Shown here: positions 18,630 through 28,080 of the stretch, in pieces
Numbering within the stretch: the first letter of the stretch is position 1
Layout of the letters: every line of letters begins with the position of its first letter
Source of the DNA: Belliella filtrata
GTDB lineage: Bacteria; Bacteroidota; Bacteroidia; Cytophagales; Cyclobacteriaceae
DNA length: 64,000 nucleotides
Assembly: GCF_022549775.1 (NCBI RefSeq)
Contig: NZ_JAKZGP010000002.1
Location: forward strand, 124,001 to 188,000
Reading direction: 5' to 3'
The notes under the pieces: model-generated
The model's input: only the letters and a program-made list of their open reading frames with translations
Databases searched by the model: none
What the model was told of the DNA's origin: nothing
Position numbers and translations under genes: made by a program

Positions 18630-19445
18630 ATGCAAAAGACAATTTTAATTACAGGTGCTTCGGCAGGGTTGGGAAAAGCAACCGCAAAATTATTTCAGTC
18701 AAAAGGGTGGAATGTAGTCGCCACGATGCGAAACCCAGAAAATGAAACCGAATTAAAGACATCAGAAAAAGTTTTAATTACTAAGCTTGACGTTTTGGAT
18801 TTAGAATCGATCACAAGAGCAGTAAATCAAGGTATCCGGAAGTTTGGAAAGATTGATGTATTGGTAAACAATGCTGGGTATGGTGCTTATGGTACATTGG
18901 AATCTTTTTCAAGAGAGAGAATTATTCGACAATTTAACACAAATGTTATAGGTCTATTAGACGTTACTAAAGCATTACTGCCTCACTTCCGGCAGAACAG
19001 AAGTGGGGTTATCATCAATATTTCTTCCATTGGAGGCAAGCTTGCTTTTCCTTTAGGTTCGTTATATCATGGAACCAAGTTTGCTGTAGAAGGGATTTCA
19101 GAGGCGTTAAATTATGAAGTTGAGCAATTTGGTGGTAAGGTAAAAATCATCGAGCCAGGGGCTATTGCTACCGATTTTACAAGCCGTTCTTTAGACTTTT
19201 CAAACGACGAAGCCCTTGTTGAGTATCAGCCAATCGTAGATAAGGTATTAGCAGCATTACCTGCCTTGTATCAGAATGCAGCATCGGGAACGTCAATTGC
19301 AAATGTAATATACGAGGCAGCAAAAGGTAATACAGATCAGTTAAGATATACCGCGGGCGAGGACGCTAAAATGTTTATTGCTAACCGCAAGCAATCGGAT
19401 GATGAAACATTTTTTGGAGGAGTGAAAGCACAATTTAGGTTATAA
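18630..19445 (+). CDS. SDR-family oxidoreductase
   Basis: The product has 271 residues and a classical SDR layout: TGASAGLG cofactor loop (about 7-14), NNAGYGAYG, catalytic Ser in ISSIGG and YHGTK (Tyr-x3-Lys). The C-terminal third contains IEPGAIATDF, common in classical SDRs. It differs clearly from the SDR at 16714, so the two are not a recent duplication. It is followed after 21 bases by an exported SnoaL-like protein and then by a second AraC gene. The upstream gap has three GACTTTTG boxes (near 18582-18605) that may be part of a promoter or operator. Confidence 0.9.
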   Translation: MQKTILITGASAGLGKATAKLFQSKGWNVVATMRNPENETELKTSEKVLITKLDVLDLESITRAVNQGIRKFGKIDVLVNNAGYGAYGTLESFSRERIIRQFNTNVIGLLDVTKALLPHFRQNRSGVIINISSIGGKLAFPLGSLYHGTKFAVEGISEALNYEVEQFGGKVKIIEPGAIATDFTSRSLDFSNDEALVEYQPIVDKVLAALPALYQNAASGTSIANVIYEAAKGNTDQLRYTAGEDAKMFIANRKQSDDETFFGGVKAQFRL

Positions 19446-19466
19446 AAATCAATTAAAAACAACATA

Positions 19467-19976
19467 GTGATGAACAGTATTTCAAAATTAAAAATAGCAT
19501 TATTCATGATCTTAATGCTATCCAGTTTTACAAACCAATCAATGGCTCAACAAATTAAAAGTCAGTCAGTAATAGCAAAATCAAACACGCAGGTTGTGGA
19601 CAGTTTCTTCAGTGCAATGGAAGCACAAAAATTTGAAACCATAAAAGAGGTCTTTGCTGAAAATGCGGTTCAATTATTACCGTATGCACCCGAAGGGTTT
19701 CCGAACCGCTTAGAAGGCTCAGAGGCTATTTACAATCAGTTCAGCGGATTAACCGCCTATTTTAGTAAAATGAAGTTTACAAGGGAAATTTATGCAACTG
19801 AAGATCCCAATTTCTTCTTTGTCAAATTCAAGGGTGACATGGAATTGAAAAATGGAGGGAAATATGAAAATGATTATTTAGCGACTTTCAAATTGGAGAA
19901 CGGTCAAATAATTGAATATACAGAGTATTTCAATCCGATTGTAATGGCAAAGGCATTCGGTTTAAAGATCAATTAA
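19467..19976 (+). CDS. Exported SnoaL/NTF2-like protein
   Basis: The product has 169 residues. A signal peptide (LKIALFMILMLSSFTNQSMAQ) precedes a compact alpha+beta domain with VVDSFFSAMEAQKFETIKEV and GSEAIYNQFSGL, the pattern of SnoaL-like/ketosteroid-isomerase-like folds. These bind or isomerise small hydrophobic molecules. It is probably co-transcribed with the SDR upstream. The start at 19467 (MMN) or the next ATG gives the same signal peptide. Confidence 0.78.
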   Translation: MMNSISKLKIALFMILMLSSFTNQSMAQQIKSQSVIAKSNTQVVDSFFSAMEAQKFETIKEVFAENAVQLLPYAPEGFPNRLEGSEAIYNQFSGLTAYFSKMKFTREIYATEDPNFFFVKFKGDMELKNGGKYENDYLATFKLENGQIIEYTEYFNPIVMAKAFGLKIN

Positions 19977-19990
19977 TTATAAACAAGGTC

Positions 19991-20029
19991 AGATAGCAAC
20001 ATACCGGCAGCACTATGTTGCTATCTTTG
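19991..20029 (+). promoter_or_regulatory. Inverted repeat overlapping a -7 promoter box
   Basis: A perfect 12-bp inverted repeat, AGATAGCAACAT (19991-20002) and ATGTTGCTATCT (20015-20026), overlaps TATCTTTG (20022-20029), an exact TAnnTTTG match about 20 bases before the AraC start. It may be an operator for autoregulation, or a terminator for the SnoaL gene. No clear -33 TTTG is seen. Confidence 0.5.
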
Positions 20030-20049
20030 CATTAAATATTTTAATAAAA

Positions 20050-20964
20050 ATGAGTGAGTTTATTCATTTAAAAACCATTTCGGATTTATTTAAATTATTC
20101 CGATTAGAGCAAAATATCCAACACCCATTAGTTGGGGTTGTTGATTTTAGTGAAGTGGAAGAACATATAAGTGGCGCAACAAAAGTCACAGGAGATTTTT
20201 ACTCAATAATGTTTAAAAACTATTCAAAGAACAACATTAAGTATGGTCGTCATGTTTTTGATTTTCAAAACGGAAGTTTAATTTGTATGTCACCAAATCA
20301 AATTATTGAGATGGATTACGATATCGAAGATGTAGGAAATATGTTGGGTTGGGGTTTGTATTTTCATGCAGATTTAATCAGAGCGACATCTTTGGGGAGC
20401 AAAATGAAAGCGTATCATTTTTTTTCTTATGAAATATCCGAAGCACTTCATTTGTCAGAGAAAGAAAAACAAATATTGTACGATTGTGTCTTGAAGGTAC
20501 AATTAGAATTGAAAGAAAACATTGATGGTCACAGTCAAAACATTATTGTTTCGACTATAGAATTACTTTTGAATTATTGCTCTCGTTTTTACGGGAGACA
20601 GTTTATCACACGAAAAGCAATAAACCACGATATACTTTCACGCATGGAGCGACTATTGGATAACTATTTTGAACAAGAAGTGACATTACAAAAAGGATTA
20701 CCTACCGTTGAATATTTGGCAGGGAAATTAAATCTTTCCCCAAGGTATTTAGGAGACTTACTGCGATCACTCACGGGCCAAAATGCACAGCAACATATTC
20801 ACGGAAAATTAATTGAAAAAGCAAAAGATTATCTAACTGCCACAAATTTATCTATATCGGAAATTGCATATCAATTAGGTTTTGAACATTCTCAATCTTT
20901 CAGTAAACTCTTCAAAGCAAAGACACAATTCTCGCCTTTGGAGTTTCGTAAGTCCTTTAACTGA
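20050..20964 (+). CDS. AraC-family transcriptional regulator, paralogue
   Basis: The product has 304 residues with the same domain order as the regulator at 17514: a cupin-like N-terminal sensor and a C-terminal double helix-turn-helix (LSPRYLGDLLRSLTGQNAQQ and LSISEIAYQLGFEHSQSFSK). The N-terminal halves differ far more than the DNA-binding halves, which suggests related operators but different ligands. Its promoter region is described at 19991-20029. Repeat copy B follows. Confidence 0.92.
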   Translation: MSEFIHLKTISDLFKLFRLEQNIQHPLVGVVDFSEVEEHISGATKVTGDFYSIMFKNYSKNNIKYGRHVFDFQNGSLICMSPNQIIEMDYDIEDVGNMLGWGLYFHADLIRATSLGSKMKAYHFFSYEISEALHLSEKEKQILYDCVLKVQLELKENIDGHSQNIIVSTIELLLNYCSRFYGRQFITRKAINHDILSRMERLLDNYFEQEVTLQKGLPTVEYLAGKLNLSPRYLGDLLRSLTGQNAQQHIHGKLIEKAKDYLTATNLSISEIAYQLGFEHSQSFSKLFKAKTQFSPLEFRKSFN

Positions 20965-20994
20965 AATAAAAAATTGAAACTCACATCAAAGATA

Positions 20995-21617
20995 AAACCA
21001 TATCTAGTTTTTAGCCAAACGAACATGCTAACTCATCGATAAGCCCTGATTGATGCAATTCATCTATCAGGATCACCGGTAGTGATTCAGACGTAGTGGG
21101 TGCCGTGGGTGCCTATGGCGTATTGACTGTCTTGTGCGACGTGGCGTACAACCGCAGATGGAGGGGTTCCGTAGCTGGAATGGCACTAGCGTGTGGGTTT
21201 TAGGAAGTGGTTGTTTTAGTTTTTGGTGGTATTTGGAAGATTTTGTCTAGGGTATGGTTTCCACTACCCTTTTTATTGAAATGGATACGCTAGTTTGACT
21301 TGGGGTCTACCCTTGATTTATTTGATCCTATAAGTACATCATGAGGGAATTGGATTGGGTTTGAGAGATGATTATTTTTATTAACATTGGAAATTGACTC
21401 AACCTCAGTTAATTTAGTAGCGAAGATTTTACAAACCCAATTGACCCTCCTTGCCTGATAAGAGTGCTACTCACAAACTGCATCAATTTTCATAAGACCT
21501 GTGGAATGGGGAAGTTAGAGAGCAATTCCCTTTCAATACTCGTTTAAAAGCAGTATAACACAATAAATCTTTTCAAATTATTAATTAGATAAACACTTTA
21601 ATCCCTAAATCAAGTAA
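20995..21617 (+). repeat. Dispersed structured repeat, copy B, and spacer
   Basis: Recognisable blocks are GCCCTGATTGATGCA near 21043, a paired TCTATCAGG near 21062, TGCGACGTGGCGTAC near 21136, TTTTAGGAAGTGGTTGTTTT near 21191, and a CCACTACCC box near 21260. The head stem is less well kept than in copy A. The last 200 bases before the esterase gene are AT-rich with no gene. Confidence 0.75.
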
Positions 21618-22520
21618 ATGAAATCTATAACTATTTCAACAAAAAATCTTAGATTTTTTTTTCTGATATTAATTATATCAATAACTCTATATTGGTTGTA
21701 TGGGAAATTCACAAGTCCTTGGGGAGCTCAAAAAGTTGGTTTCATCTCATCTGAATCTGAAACATTTACAAGAGGAGATTTGATTTTTTCAATTTATAAA
21801 GGAAATGATGGAGTAAATGATGATATCATTTACCATTTTCACGGAAGGAATTTAGATCATACTATTTGGAATGATGACACCTACTTTACATCAATGATTC
21901 AGTCTCATTGGCAAAAATCAAAAGTGAAGCCACCAACAGTTGTATTAATTTCCTATGGCCCTGAATGGTTACTAACATCTAAAAACTCTAAAACAGAGAG
22001 TGGCTTAATGGATGACTTCATAGCAAATATGCCATTTATTGAATCTAAAATAGGTAAACCAAAAAACCGAATTTTAGTCGGTGAATCCATGGGTGGACTT
22101 AATGTTTTGATTTTAGGACTTAGTCATCCTGAATTGTTCTCAAGAATTGCATCATTATGTCCTGGCGTATATATAGATTCGCCATTTTCAGATTTTGATA
22201 AAATAATGGCAGCTATGAAGCGAACGGGTGCAGATCCTAAAATTGCTATGGGAATATACTTAATGGCTAAAAAATATGTTTTAAATGATGAAGAGTGGAA
22301 TGAAATTTCTCCGATTGAGCTGATTAAAAAGGCAAATAAAGATTACCCTGAATTGTATCTGTCTTGTGGTATATATGATAAATTTGGTAACTATGAAGGC
22401 ACAGAAACGCTGGTTGATTTGGCAAATTCAAGAGGAATTAAGACTCATTGGCATCCAATATATGGTGGCCATTGTGCCATAGACATCATCTCATTAGCAG
22501 ATTTCCTCATTATCAAATAA
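21618..22520 (+). CDS. Membrane-anchored alpha/beta-hydrolase (esterase-like)
   Basis: The product has 300 residues. An N-terminal hydrophobic segment (about 13-28, FFFLILIISITLYWLYG) anchors or exports it. The hydrolase part has an oxyanion-type HFHGRN (about 73-78), the nucleophile elbow GESMGG with Ser about 158, an Asp in CGIYDKFGN and a late His in IYGGHCAID, completing a catalytic triad. It probably hydrolyses an ester at the cell surface. It is followed by an exported protease-like gene; repeat copies lie before and after the pair. Confidence 0.82.
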   Translation: MKSITISTKNLRFFFLILIISITLYWLYGKFTSPWGAQKVGFISSESETFTRGDLIFSIYKGNDGVNDDIIYHFHGRNLDHTIWNDDTYFTSMIQSHWQKSKVKPPTVVLISYGPEWLLTSKNSKTESGLMDDFIANMPFIESKIGKPKNRILVGESMGGLNVLILGLSHPELFSRIASLCPGVYIDSPFSDFDKIMAAMKRTGADPKIAMGIYLMAKKYVLNDEEWNEISPIELIKKANKDYPELYLSCGIYDKFGNYEGTETLVDLANSRGIKTHWHPIYGGHCAIDIISLADFLIIK

Positions 22521-22589
22521 TTAATTGATAAATTAGAAAATAACATATATTGAAAGAATTAAACACAGTATAGTTGATCGAATTGCTAA

Positions 22590-22690
22590 GGGAATTGATA
22601 AATTCGGTCTTGCTAATTAGGATTAAACCTCTAAATCAGCTTAGTTTAATCGATATAATAAGCATTAGTCAAAATTGTAAGTCCAAAGCA
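22590..22690 (+). repeat. Isolated tail of the dispersed repeat
   Basis: The segment with GATAAATTCGGTCTTGCTAA (from about 22597), AAACCTCTAAATCAGCT and GTCAAAATTGTAAGTCCAA matches the tail of copy G near 58237-58330. The head and core of the element are absent here. It fills the gap between the esterase and the protease-like gene. Confidence 0.5.
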
Positions 22691-22705
22691 TAAAAACTTA
22701 CCTTA

Positions 22706-24115
22706 ATGAGATTTCAATTTATATTACTAATAATTTTATTGTTAAGCAAAGTTTCATTTGCACAAAATACATCACCTAAATTATCCAACCAGGTTATAAA
22801 AGAGGACTTTGACTATTTATATCAATCTTTAAAAGACACACATTATAATCTTTTTGCTTTTCAAAGTAAAGAAAAATATGACAGCTTGTTTAGTCATCTG
22901 AAATCAAACTTGACTACGGATTCATTGACTTTATTAGAAGCAACTTCTTTTTTTCAAAGGTTAGTGAGTTTTTCAAATACAGGACATTGTGAAATAGATT
23001 ATCCTGCTTCATCTTATATAGATTACGCATATGCTGGTGGTACAGTATTCCCTTTGGAGCTGGCGTTTGAAAATGAAAAGGTATTTATACGCAAGATCTT
23101 TTCATTAAACAAAGAGATTTCAATTGGAGATGAAATATTATCCATTGACAAAATACCAATAGATGATATATGGAAACAATTTAATCCCCTTGTCTCAGCA
23201 GAAAGAGCCTATTTTAAAAATGCCAAAATAGAATTCTGGTCATTCCCAAGACTTTTTTATCAATTGAAAGGCAGAAAGGACCAATGGCTTATTCAAATTA
23301 AGAATAAAAATAACAAAGTAATCAATTTAGAGGTGAACTCAATCTCTGTAATGGACTATGAAACTAATAGGAACGGAGAAATTTTAAATCCTAAAAAAAC
23401 ATTAAAATTTTACGGAGATGTTGCTTATCTAAATGCAGGTCAATTTGGCAGCAATGAAGTAGATGGAGAAAAGCTGTTTAAAAATTTCATTGACTCAACA
23501 TTCACTGTAATAAAAGATCGAAAAGCTAAAAATTTAATTATTGACTTTAGAAATAACCCAGGAGGTCATAATGCTTATAGTGATTACCTAATATCCTATT
23601 TTGCAAATAAACCTTTCAAATGGTATTCCAGTTTTTCCGTAAAGACAAGCAAGATACTGAAAGAACATACATTATTACAGGCAGATACTACTGATGAATA
23701 TTCAAAAAAGATTTTGAATAATACAGACGGTCAGATATTCAATCATGATTTCCCAAAGTATAAACCTGTAGAGAAATCAAAAAGATTTAATGGCAGAGTA
23801 TATATCTTAGTAAATAGGCAAACATACTCTATGGCTGCTGTAAGTGCAGCACTTATTCTAGACTATAATTTTGGAAAAATAGTTGGTGAGGAAACAGGTG
23901 AATCTCCAACATTATATGCTTCACAGTTTTCATATTCACTTCCCCACAGTGGCATAGTGGTCAAAGTACCAAAAAGCTATATTATTAGGGTAAATGGAAG
24001 TAGAAAATTAGAAGGTTTAAAACCTGACATCTATATTCAAGACCATTTATTAGATGATAATGATGAGATATTAGAAGGGCTACTAATTAAATTGAATAGG
24101 ACAGCGAACCATTAA
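22706..24115 (+). CDS. S41-type (C-terminal processing) peptidase-like protein
   Basis: The product has 469 residues with a signal peptide (FILLIILLLSKVSFAQ). An N-terminal helical region precedes a PDZ-like segment (ISIGDEILSIDKIPIDDI, about 145-162). The S41 core contains IIDFRNNPGG (about 277-286) and VNRQTYSMAAV with the likely nucleophile Ser near 375, then GEETGESPT. The order fits tail-specific-protease relatives that process extracytoplasmic peptides. The stop codon lies 5 bases before the motif that opens repeat copy C. Confidence 0.83.
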   Translation: MRFQFILLIILLLSKVSFAQNTSPKLSNQVIKEDFDYLYQSLKDTHYNLFAFQSKEKYDSLFSHLKSNLTTDSLTLLEATSFFQRLVSFSNTGHCEIDYPASSYIDYAYAGGTVFPLELAFENEKVFIRKIFSLNKEISIGDEILSIDKIPIDDIWKQFNPLVSAERAYFKNAKIEFWSFPRLFYQLKGRKDQWLIQIKNKNNKVINLEVNSISVMDYETNRNGEILNPKKTLKFYGDVAYLNAGQFGSNEVDGEKLFKNFIDSTFTVIKDRKAKNLIIDFRNNPGGHNAYSDYLISYFANKPFKWYSSFSVKTSKILKEHTLLQADTTDEYSKKILNNTDGQIFNHDFPKYKPVEKSKRFNGRVYILVNRQTYSMAAVSAALILDYNFGKIVGEETGESPTLYASQFSYSLPHSGIVVKVPKSYIIRVNGSRKLEGLKPDIYIQDHLLDDNDEILEGLLIKLNRTANH

Positions 24116-24616
24116 CATTTAGCCCACGAACCAAAAGTACTTCCTACCGATACTATCGGTAAGACCTCATTGATGCATTCATCTTTCAGGGTTGTCGATA
24201 ATGATCGGGAGGCTAGTCGCTACCGTGTGCGCCTATGACCTATTGACCGACATCCGCAGAGCAAAGGGTTTGCTAGGTAAGTGGCTGATTGATGAATTTT
24301 ATATAGTGATTTTTCTAGTTTTGGTTGTATTTGGGAGTTTTTACTTTGGTTATGGCCACCCCTACGCTTTGTTTTGAGATTTGGTCTTCTAGCTTGACTT
24401 TGATTCAATGATTGATTTCTTAGAATCTGTGGGAGGATCTGGATTGTATTAGGTAGAGTATGAAAGGATTTGGGAGAAAAGATTGGGCTAATTGAGTTTA
24501 TAGAATACTCTTACATAATTAATGGTATGTCTCGACTAATTAGGATATATATCTCTTTCTTTTGTCCAATATATTTGATTAAATTTTGGCAATTCTAAAC
24601 ATTATACGAATCTGAT
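24116..24616 (+). repeat. Dispersed structured repeat, copy C
   Basis: The head ATTTAGCCCACGAACCAAAAG starts 2 bases after the protease stop. A hairpin CCGATA-c-TATCGG lies near 24147, then a second, imperfect CGATAATGATCGGG near 24198, CGTGTGCGCCTATG near 24223, TTTTACTTTGG near 24338 and a CACCCCTACGC box near 24358. The 3' part, from CAATGATTGATTTCTTAGAA to AGGATTTGGGAGAAAAG, is close to copy G. Short open frames here on both strands are shadows. Confidence 0.78.
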
Positions 24617-25725
24617 ATGAATGTAACCCTCAAATTAGTATGCCTGATATTTATTTTGAACTTAAACTTTTCTTGTGCTGAAAAGAAGTCAATAGATGGG
24701 CACACGAACAAACTTGACTTGGAGTCAAATGAATTAAAAGATACCTTAAAATTTACTTCAGGAATCCGTGCCATTTTTCAAGACAGTAAAGGTAATTTTT
24801 GGTTTGGAAGTCTCCAAGAAGGTGTTGCTGTTTACAACGGTAAATCATTTAAGTATTTCGACAATTACTATGGGCTTTCTGACAATCAAATCCACTCCAT
24901 TCAAGAAGATAAGAATGGGGTTTTATGGTTTGGTACTCAATCAGGTGTTAGTAGTTATGATGGAACAAGGATTAGTAATCGAACAAATCCAAGTAAGGGA
25001 AATTCTCAAGGTGTTTTACCAATTCAAGGCAATGACAAAAAGCAAAGTGGCTGGATGAAAACCGAAAATGACTTATGGTTTGAGGCTGATAATAAATCGG
25101 GAGTTTATAGATACGATGGTCATGAATTACATTATTTAGATTTGCCACCTCAAAAAGTCATTAATTTATCCGATAACTTATTTGCGGTAACAGATATTGC
25201 AAGTGGAAAAAATAATATGATTTGGTTTGCTACCTATGCAGGAATTTTCGGCTATAATGGAAATGATTTCACAATTGTTAACGATGATACCCTAGGGTAT
25301 GATAGGAAAGTTGAAGCTTTGCATATTAGAAGTATTTATGAGGATTCAAAAGGTAGACTTTGGATTGGGAACAACGGAATTGGTGTATTACTAAAAGAAG
25401 GTGATTCAATCATAAATTTTTCAAATAAACATGGCTTAATTCATCCCAATAGCAAACTTAATGAAGCCAGAAATCACCAAAAGGCACACTGGAGCATGTT
25501 TTTACAATTGCTGAAGACAAAAGTGGAAACATTTGGTTTGGAGACAGAGATGCTGGAATTTGGAAATTTGATGGTGAAAAGTTTGAAAATTATACCAAGG
25601 AAAATGGATTGGAAAATGATTTCGTTCTTTCTATTTATGAAGATAGAAATAAGGAATTATGGTTTGGAATGGCAGATGGAAAAATATACAAGTTCAACGG
25701 AAGCACTTTTGAGAAACAATTTTAA
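24617..25725 (+). pseudogene. Frameshifted beta-propeller lipoprotein (Reg_prop type)
   Basis: The product begins with a lipoprotein signal (LVCLIFILNLNFSC, Cys about 20). It continues with repeated propeller blades of the type DSKGNFWFG, DKNGVLWFGTQSGVSSYDG and DSKGRLWIGNNGIG, as in the sensor halves of two-component regulators. At the A3 run 25471-25473 the frame breaks. One extra A restores RKSPKGTLEHVFTIAED and then SGNIWFGDRDAGIWKFDG, ending at TAA 25723-25725. As it stands the ORF runs to 25750 with an abnormal tail. It is either a recent frameshift or a sequencing error. Confidence 0.82.
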
Positions 25726-25739
25726 GCAATACACGCGAA

Positions 25740-26255
25740 GTAATATTTAACCCACTATTCGAAATCCCTTCCTACCTTCCCTATCGATAGGCCTTGACAG
25801 GAGATAAAATCTATAGGAGCTTTTTATGGAAAATGTGTTTGTTTTTTTGGTATTTATGAATCCTTAGGTCTACGCAATGGCATACATCAGCAGGGTGTGG
25901 TTTTCTAGGTGGAATAATATGCTATTTGGTAAATTTCAGGAAGATTTTTTTAATTTTTGGTTTTAATAGGCAGATTCTGCTTTGGTTTGGGTATGGTATC
26001 CCCTACTTTAATATTTTAGATTTTGTTTTTTAGCTTTTCATTAGAAGCCAAACGTAGTTTCTTAAGTCTTATAGATGGATTAAAAGGATCTTGAATTGGG
26101 TTCAAGTAGATATCAGTGATTTAGTTTACCATATTAATTTGGTTCAACCTTCAAGTAAACTGATTTCACATCAAGAGACCTGAACAACTATCAACTGAGA
26201 GAACTCCAAAAGTCAGTCGCCACTTTCTCATAAAAGTGACAAGTAATCAAGTGAG
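25740..26255 (+). repeat. Dispersed structured repeat, copy D (divergent)
   Basis: The opening ATTTAACCCACTATTCGAAA overlaps the stop of the unrepaired propeller frame and corresponds to ATTTAGCCCACTAGCCAAAA of other copies. It keeps CCCTATCGATAGG near 25777, ACGCAATGGCATACATCAGC near 25872, TTTGCTAGG-like and TTTCAGGAAG blocks, and TCCCCTACTTT near 25999. It is the most degraded full-length copy. Confidence 0.65.
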
Positions 26256-26265
26256 CTTGAGTAAA

Positions 26266-26285
26266 AATACCCTGATTAGGGTATT
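26266..26285 (+). terminator. Terminator-like hairpin before the cas operon
   Basis: AATACCCT (26266-26273) pairs with AGGGTATT (26278-26285) and is followed by GTTTG. The hairpin and its flanks resemble the one at 10641-10666. It separates repeat copy D from the cas genes. Confidence 0.55.
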
Positions 26286-26408
26286 GTTTGACTAGCATAT
26301 TTTCCCAATCTTACGATATCAAATAAATTTAGTCAAAGAACGACAATTTGTGTCAGTAGATTAGTTTATTGATAAACAGATCCTTAGATTGTCCCAAAAT
26401 AAAAGCCT

Positions 26409-27209
26409 ATGCGATTCAGGATACATATTAACAAGTTTGGTCAAGAGAGTTTTTTACCTATCAATTACCAGTATGAACTCTCTGCTGCTATATATAAAAC
26501 TATAGATCGTGCAGATAGTGATTTCAGTAGGTTTTTGCATGAAGAGGGTTATTTGGCGTTTGGTAATAAATTTCGCTTATTTACTTTCTCTAGAATATTT
26601 TTTGAGCAATTCAAGGTGATCAAAGATGCAGGTCGAATACATCATCAAGGGAATGCTGCCTTCTTTGAGATCAGTTTCCTGATTGACAAAGCCGCTGAAG
26701 AATTCATAAAAGGTCTGTTTTTAGATCAGGAATTTGTATTAGGTGACAAAATCAGCAGGGTATTTTACCAGATAAGTTCTATCGAGGCAGTACAGCCTCC
26801 TTTGTTTAAGGAAAACATGAGGTACAGATGTCTTTCACCTGTGTTTCTCCGCAGAAAAAGGTCTGGTGGCGGAGAAGATTACCTCCATCCGGAAAACAGC
26901 CACTATGGAATTCTTTTAATGCAAAACCTGCTTTCAAAATCCAAAGCTTATGAATTGGCCAATCAATGGGATGAATCCCCTACCGGAGGCCAAATCCCTG
27001 ACTTTGAATTTACTCCTATTGGCAAGATTTTCAAGAATGGGGTCAAAATCAAACAACTGACAGAAAAAGAAACCCAACTTATAGGCTACAGCTTTGAATT
27101 TGAGTTAAAAGCTCCTGTTGAACTGCATGAGATCGGCTACCACGCAGGATTTGGACATTTAGGTAGTCAGGGCTTTGGCTGTGTGGAGGTGAAAGGAGGT
27201 GTGGTATGA
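26409..27209 (+). CDS. cas6: Cas6 endoribonuclease, first copy
   Basis: The product has 266 residues. It opens MRFRIHINKF...QYELSAAIYKTI, as in Cas6 RAMP proteins. The candidate catalytic His is H44 in RFLHEEGY, the position used in classical Cas6, and it ends with a glycine-rich loop, YHAGFGHLGSQGFGCVEV. Cas6 cuts the repeat of the pre-crRNA to leave an 8-nt handle; the array repeat ends ATTGAAAT, the expected handle. It is the first gene of the cas operon and overlaps the next small gene by 4 bases. A second Cas6 follows at 27419. Confidence 0.9.
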   Translation: MRFRIHINKFGQESFLPINYQYELSAAIYKTIDRADSDFSRFLHEEGYLAFGNKFRLFTFSRIFFEQFKVIKDAGRIHHQGNAAFFEISFLIDKAAEEFIKGLFLDQEFVLGDKISRVFYQISSIEAVQPPLFKENMRYRCLSPVFLRRKRSGGGEDYLHPENSHYGILLMQNLLSKSKAYELANQWDESPTGGQIPDFEFTPIGKIFKNGVKIKQLTEKETQLIGYSFEFELKAPVELHEIGYHAGFGHLGSQGFGCVEVKGGVV

Positions 27210-27403
27210 TGGAGTTAAATGGATTTTATGATGATGATGGAAATAAAATAGACCCATTGACCATAAAGAAACCATGCCTGTGCTTACTGTGCAAACATGA
27301 CGAAGAATCAGATAAGGTTGAAAATATACTTTGTAACATGACAAGGTATGATCAAAGAAATGAAGCAAATTTTGAATGTGGGGCTTTTGAGAAGGCTCGG
27401 TGA
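27206..27403 (+). CDS. Small four-Cys protein between two cas6 genes
   Basis: The product has 65 residues and starts inside the stop of the first cas6 (ATGA). It contains CLCLLCKHDE, then LCNMTRYDQ, then FECGAFEKA. The spacing C-x2-C ... C ... C suggests a small zinc-binding knuckle or ribbon. I do not recognise it as a known Cas protein. Its coupling to cas6 and the 15-base gap to the second cas6 argue that it is translated and belongs to the operon, possibly as an RNA-binding or Cas6 accessory factor (inference). Confidence 0.7.
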   Translation: MMELNGFYDDDGNKIDPLTIKKPCLCLLCKHDEESDKVENILCNMTRYDQRNEANFECGAFEKAR

Positions 27404-27418
27404 TTAATAAAAAAGTAT

Positions 27419-28075
27419 ATGAGAATAGATATAAAACTTAGCAGAAACACTGAAGTAGTGCCTTTTGAATATCAAAGAAATCTTGTTGGTACATTCCACA
27501 AATGGCTTGGAGAAAACCATGTTCATGATGATATTTCTCTATATTCTCTATCCTGGCTAATGGGAGGAAGAATTGATAAAAAAGGTTTTGATTTTAAAAA
27601 TGGTGCCTATTGGCAAATCAGTTCCTACGATACAGCTTTGATAAAAACACTTATCAAAGGAATACAAAACGACCCTGAATTGAATTTTGGAATGAGGGTC
27701 AAAGAAGTATCGATTATGGAGGATCCTAGAGTTGAGCCAATTCAACGGTTTTTCTTAAACAGTCCCATTTTCATCAAAAGGAAATTAGAAGAAAGAGTAC
27801 ATCATTATACATTTTCTGATGCTGACTCAGGCCTTTACATGACCCAAACCCTCCAAGCTAAACTTGAAAAAGCAAGTCTTGACTCAAATGGTGTGAAGGT
27901 CTATTTCGACTATACGTATCAAAAACCAAGTACCAAGATGATCAATTATAATGGCATCAAATGCAGAGCGAGTATGTGTCCTGTAATTATTGAGGGTAGT
28001 GAAGAGCAGCTCAAATTTGCTTGGAATGTGGGTATTGGAAATAGTACTGGAATTGGATTTGGCTCTTTAAAATAA
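27419..28075 (+). CDS. cas6: Cas6-like RAMP protein, second copy
   Basis: The product has 218 residues. It has the Cas6 opening MRIDIKLSRNTEVVPFEYQR and the C-terminal glycine-rich loop WNVGIGNSTGIGFGSLK. Candidate catalytic His residues are H34 and H36 (ENHVHDD). It is shorter than and clearly different from the first copy. Two Cas6 proteins with one array may mean one is the nuclease and the other a structural or pre-crRNA-binding subunit. Residues alone do not tell which one is active. Confidence 0.85.
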   Translation: MRIDIKLSRNTEVVPFEYQRNLVGTFHKWLGENHVHDDISLYSLSWLMGGRIDKKGFDFKNGAYWQISSYDTALIKTLIKGIQNDPELNFGMRVKEVSIMEDPRVEPIQRFFLNSPIFIKRKLEERVHHYTFSDADSGLYMTQTLQAKLEKASLDSNGVKVYFDYTYQKPSTKMINYNGIKCRASMCPVIIEGSEEQLKFAWNVGIGNSTGIGFGSLK

Positions 28076-28080
28076 TAGGT

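Noticed and set aside
24192..24408. Short frames on both strands within repeat copy C
   Set aside because: They are not kept in the other copies of the repeat, so they are not coding.
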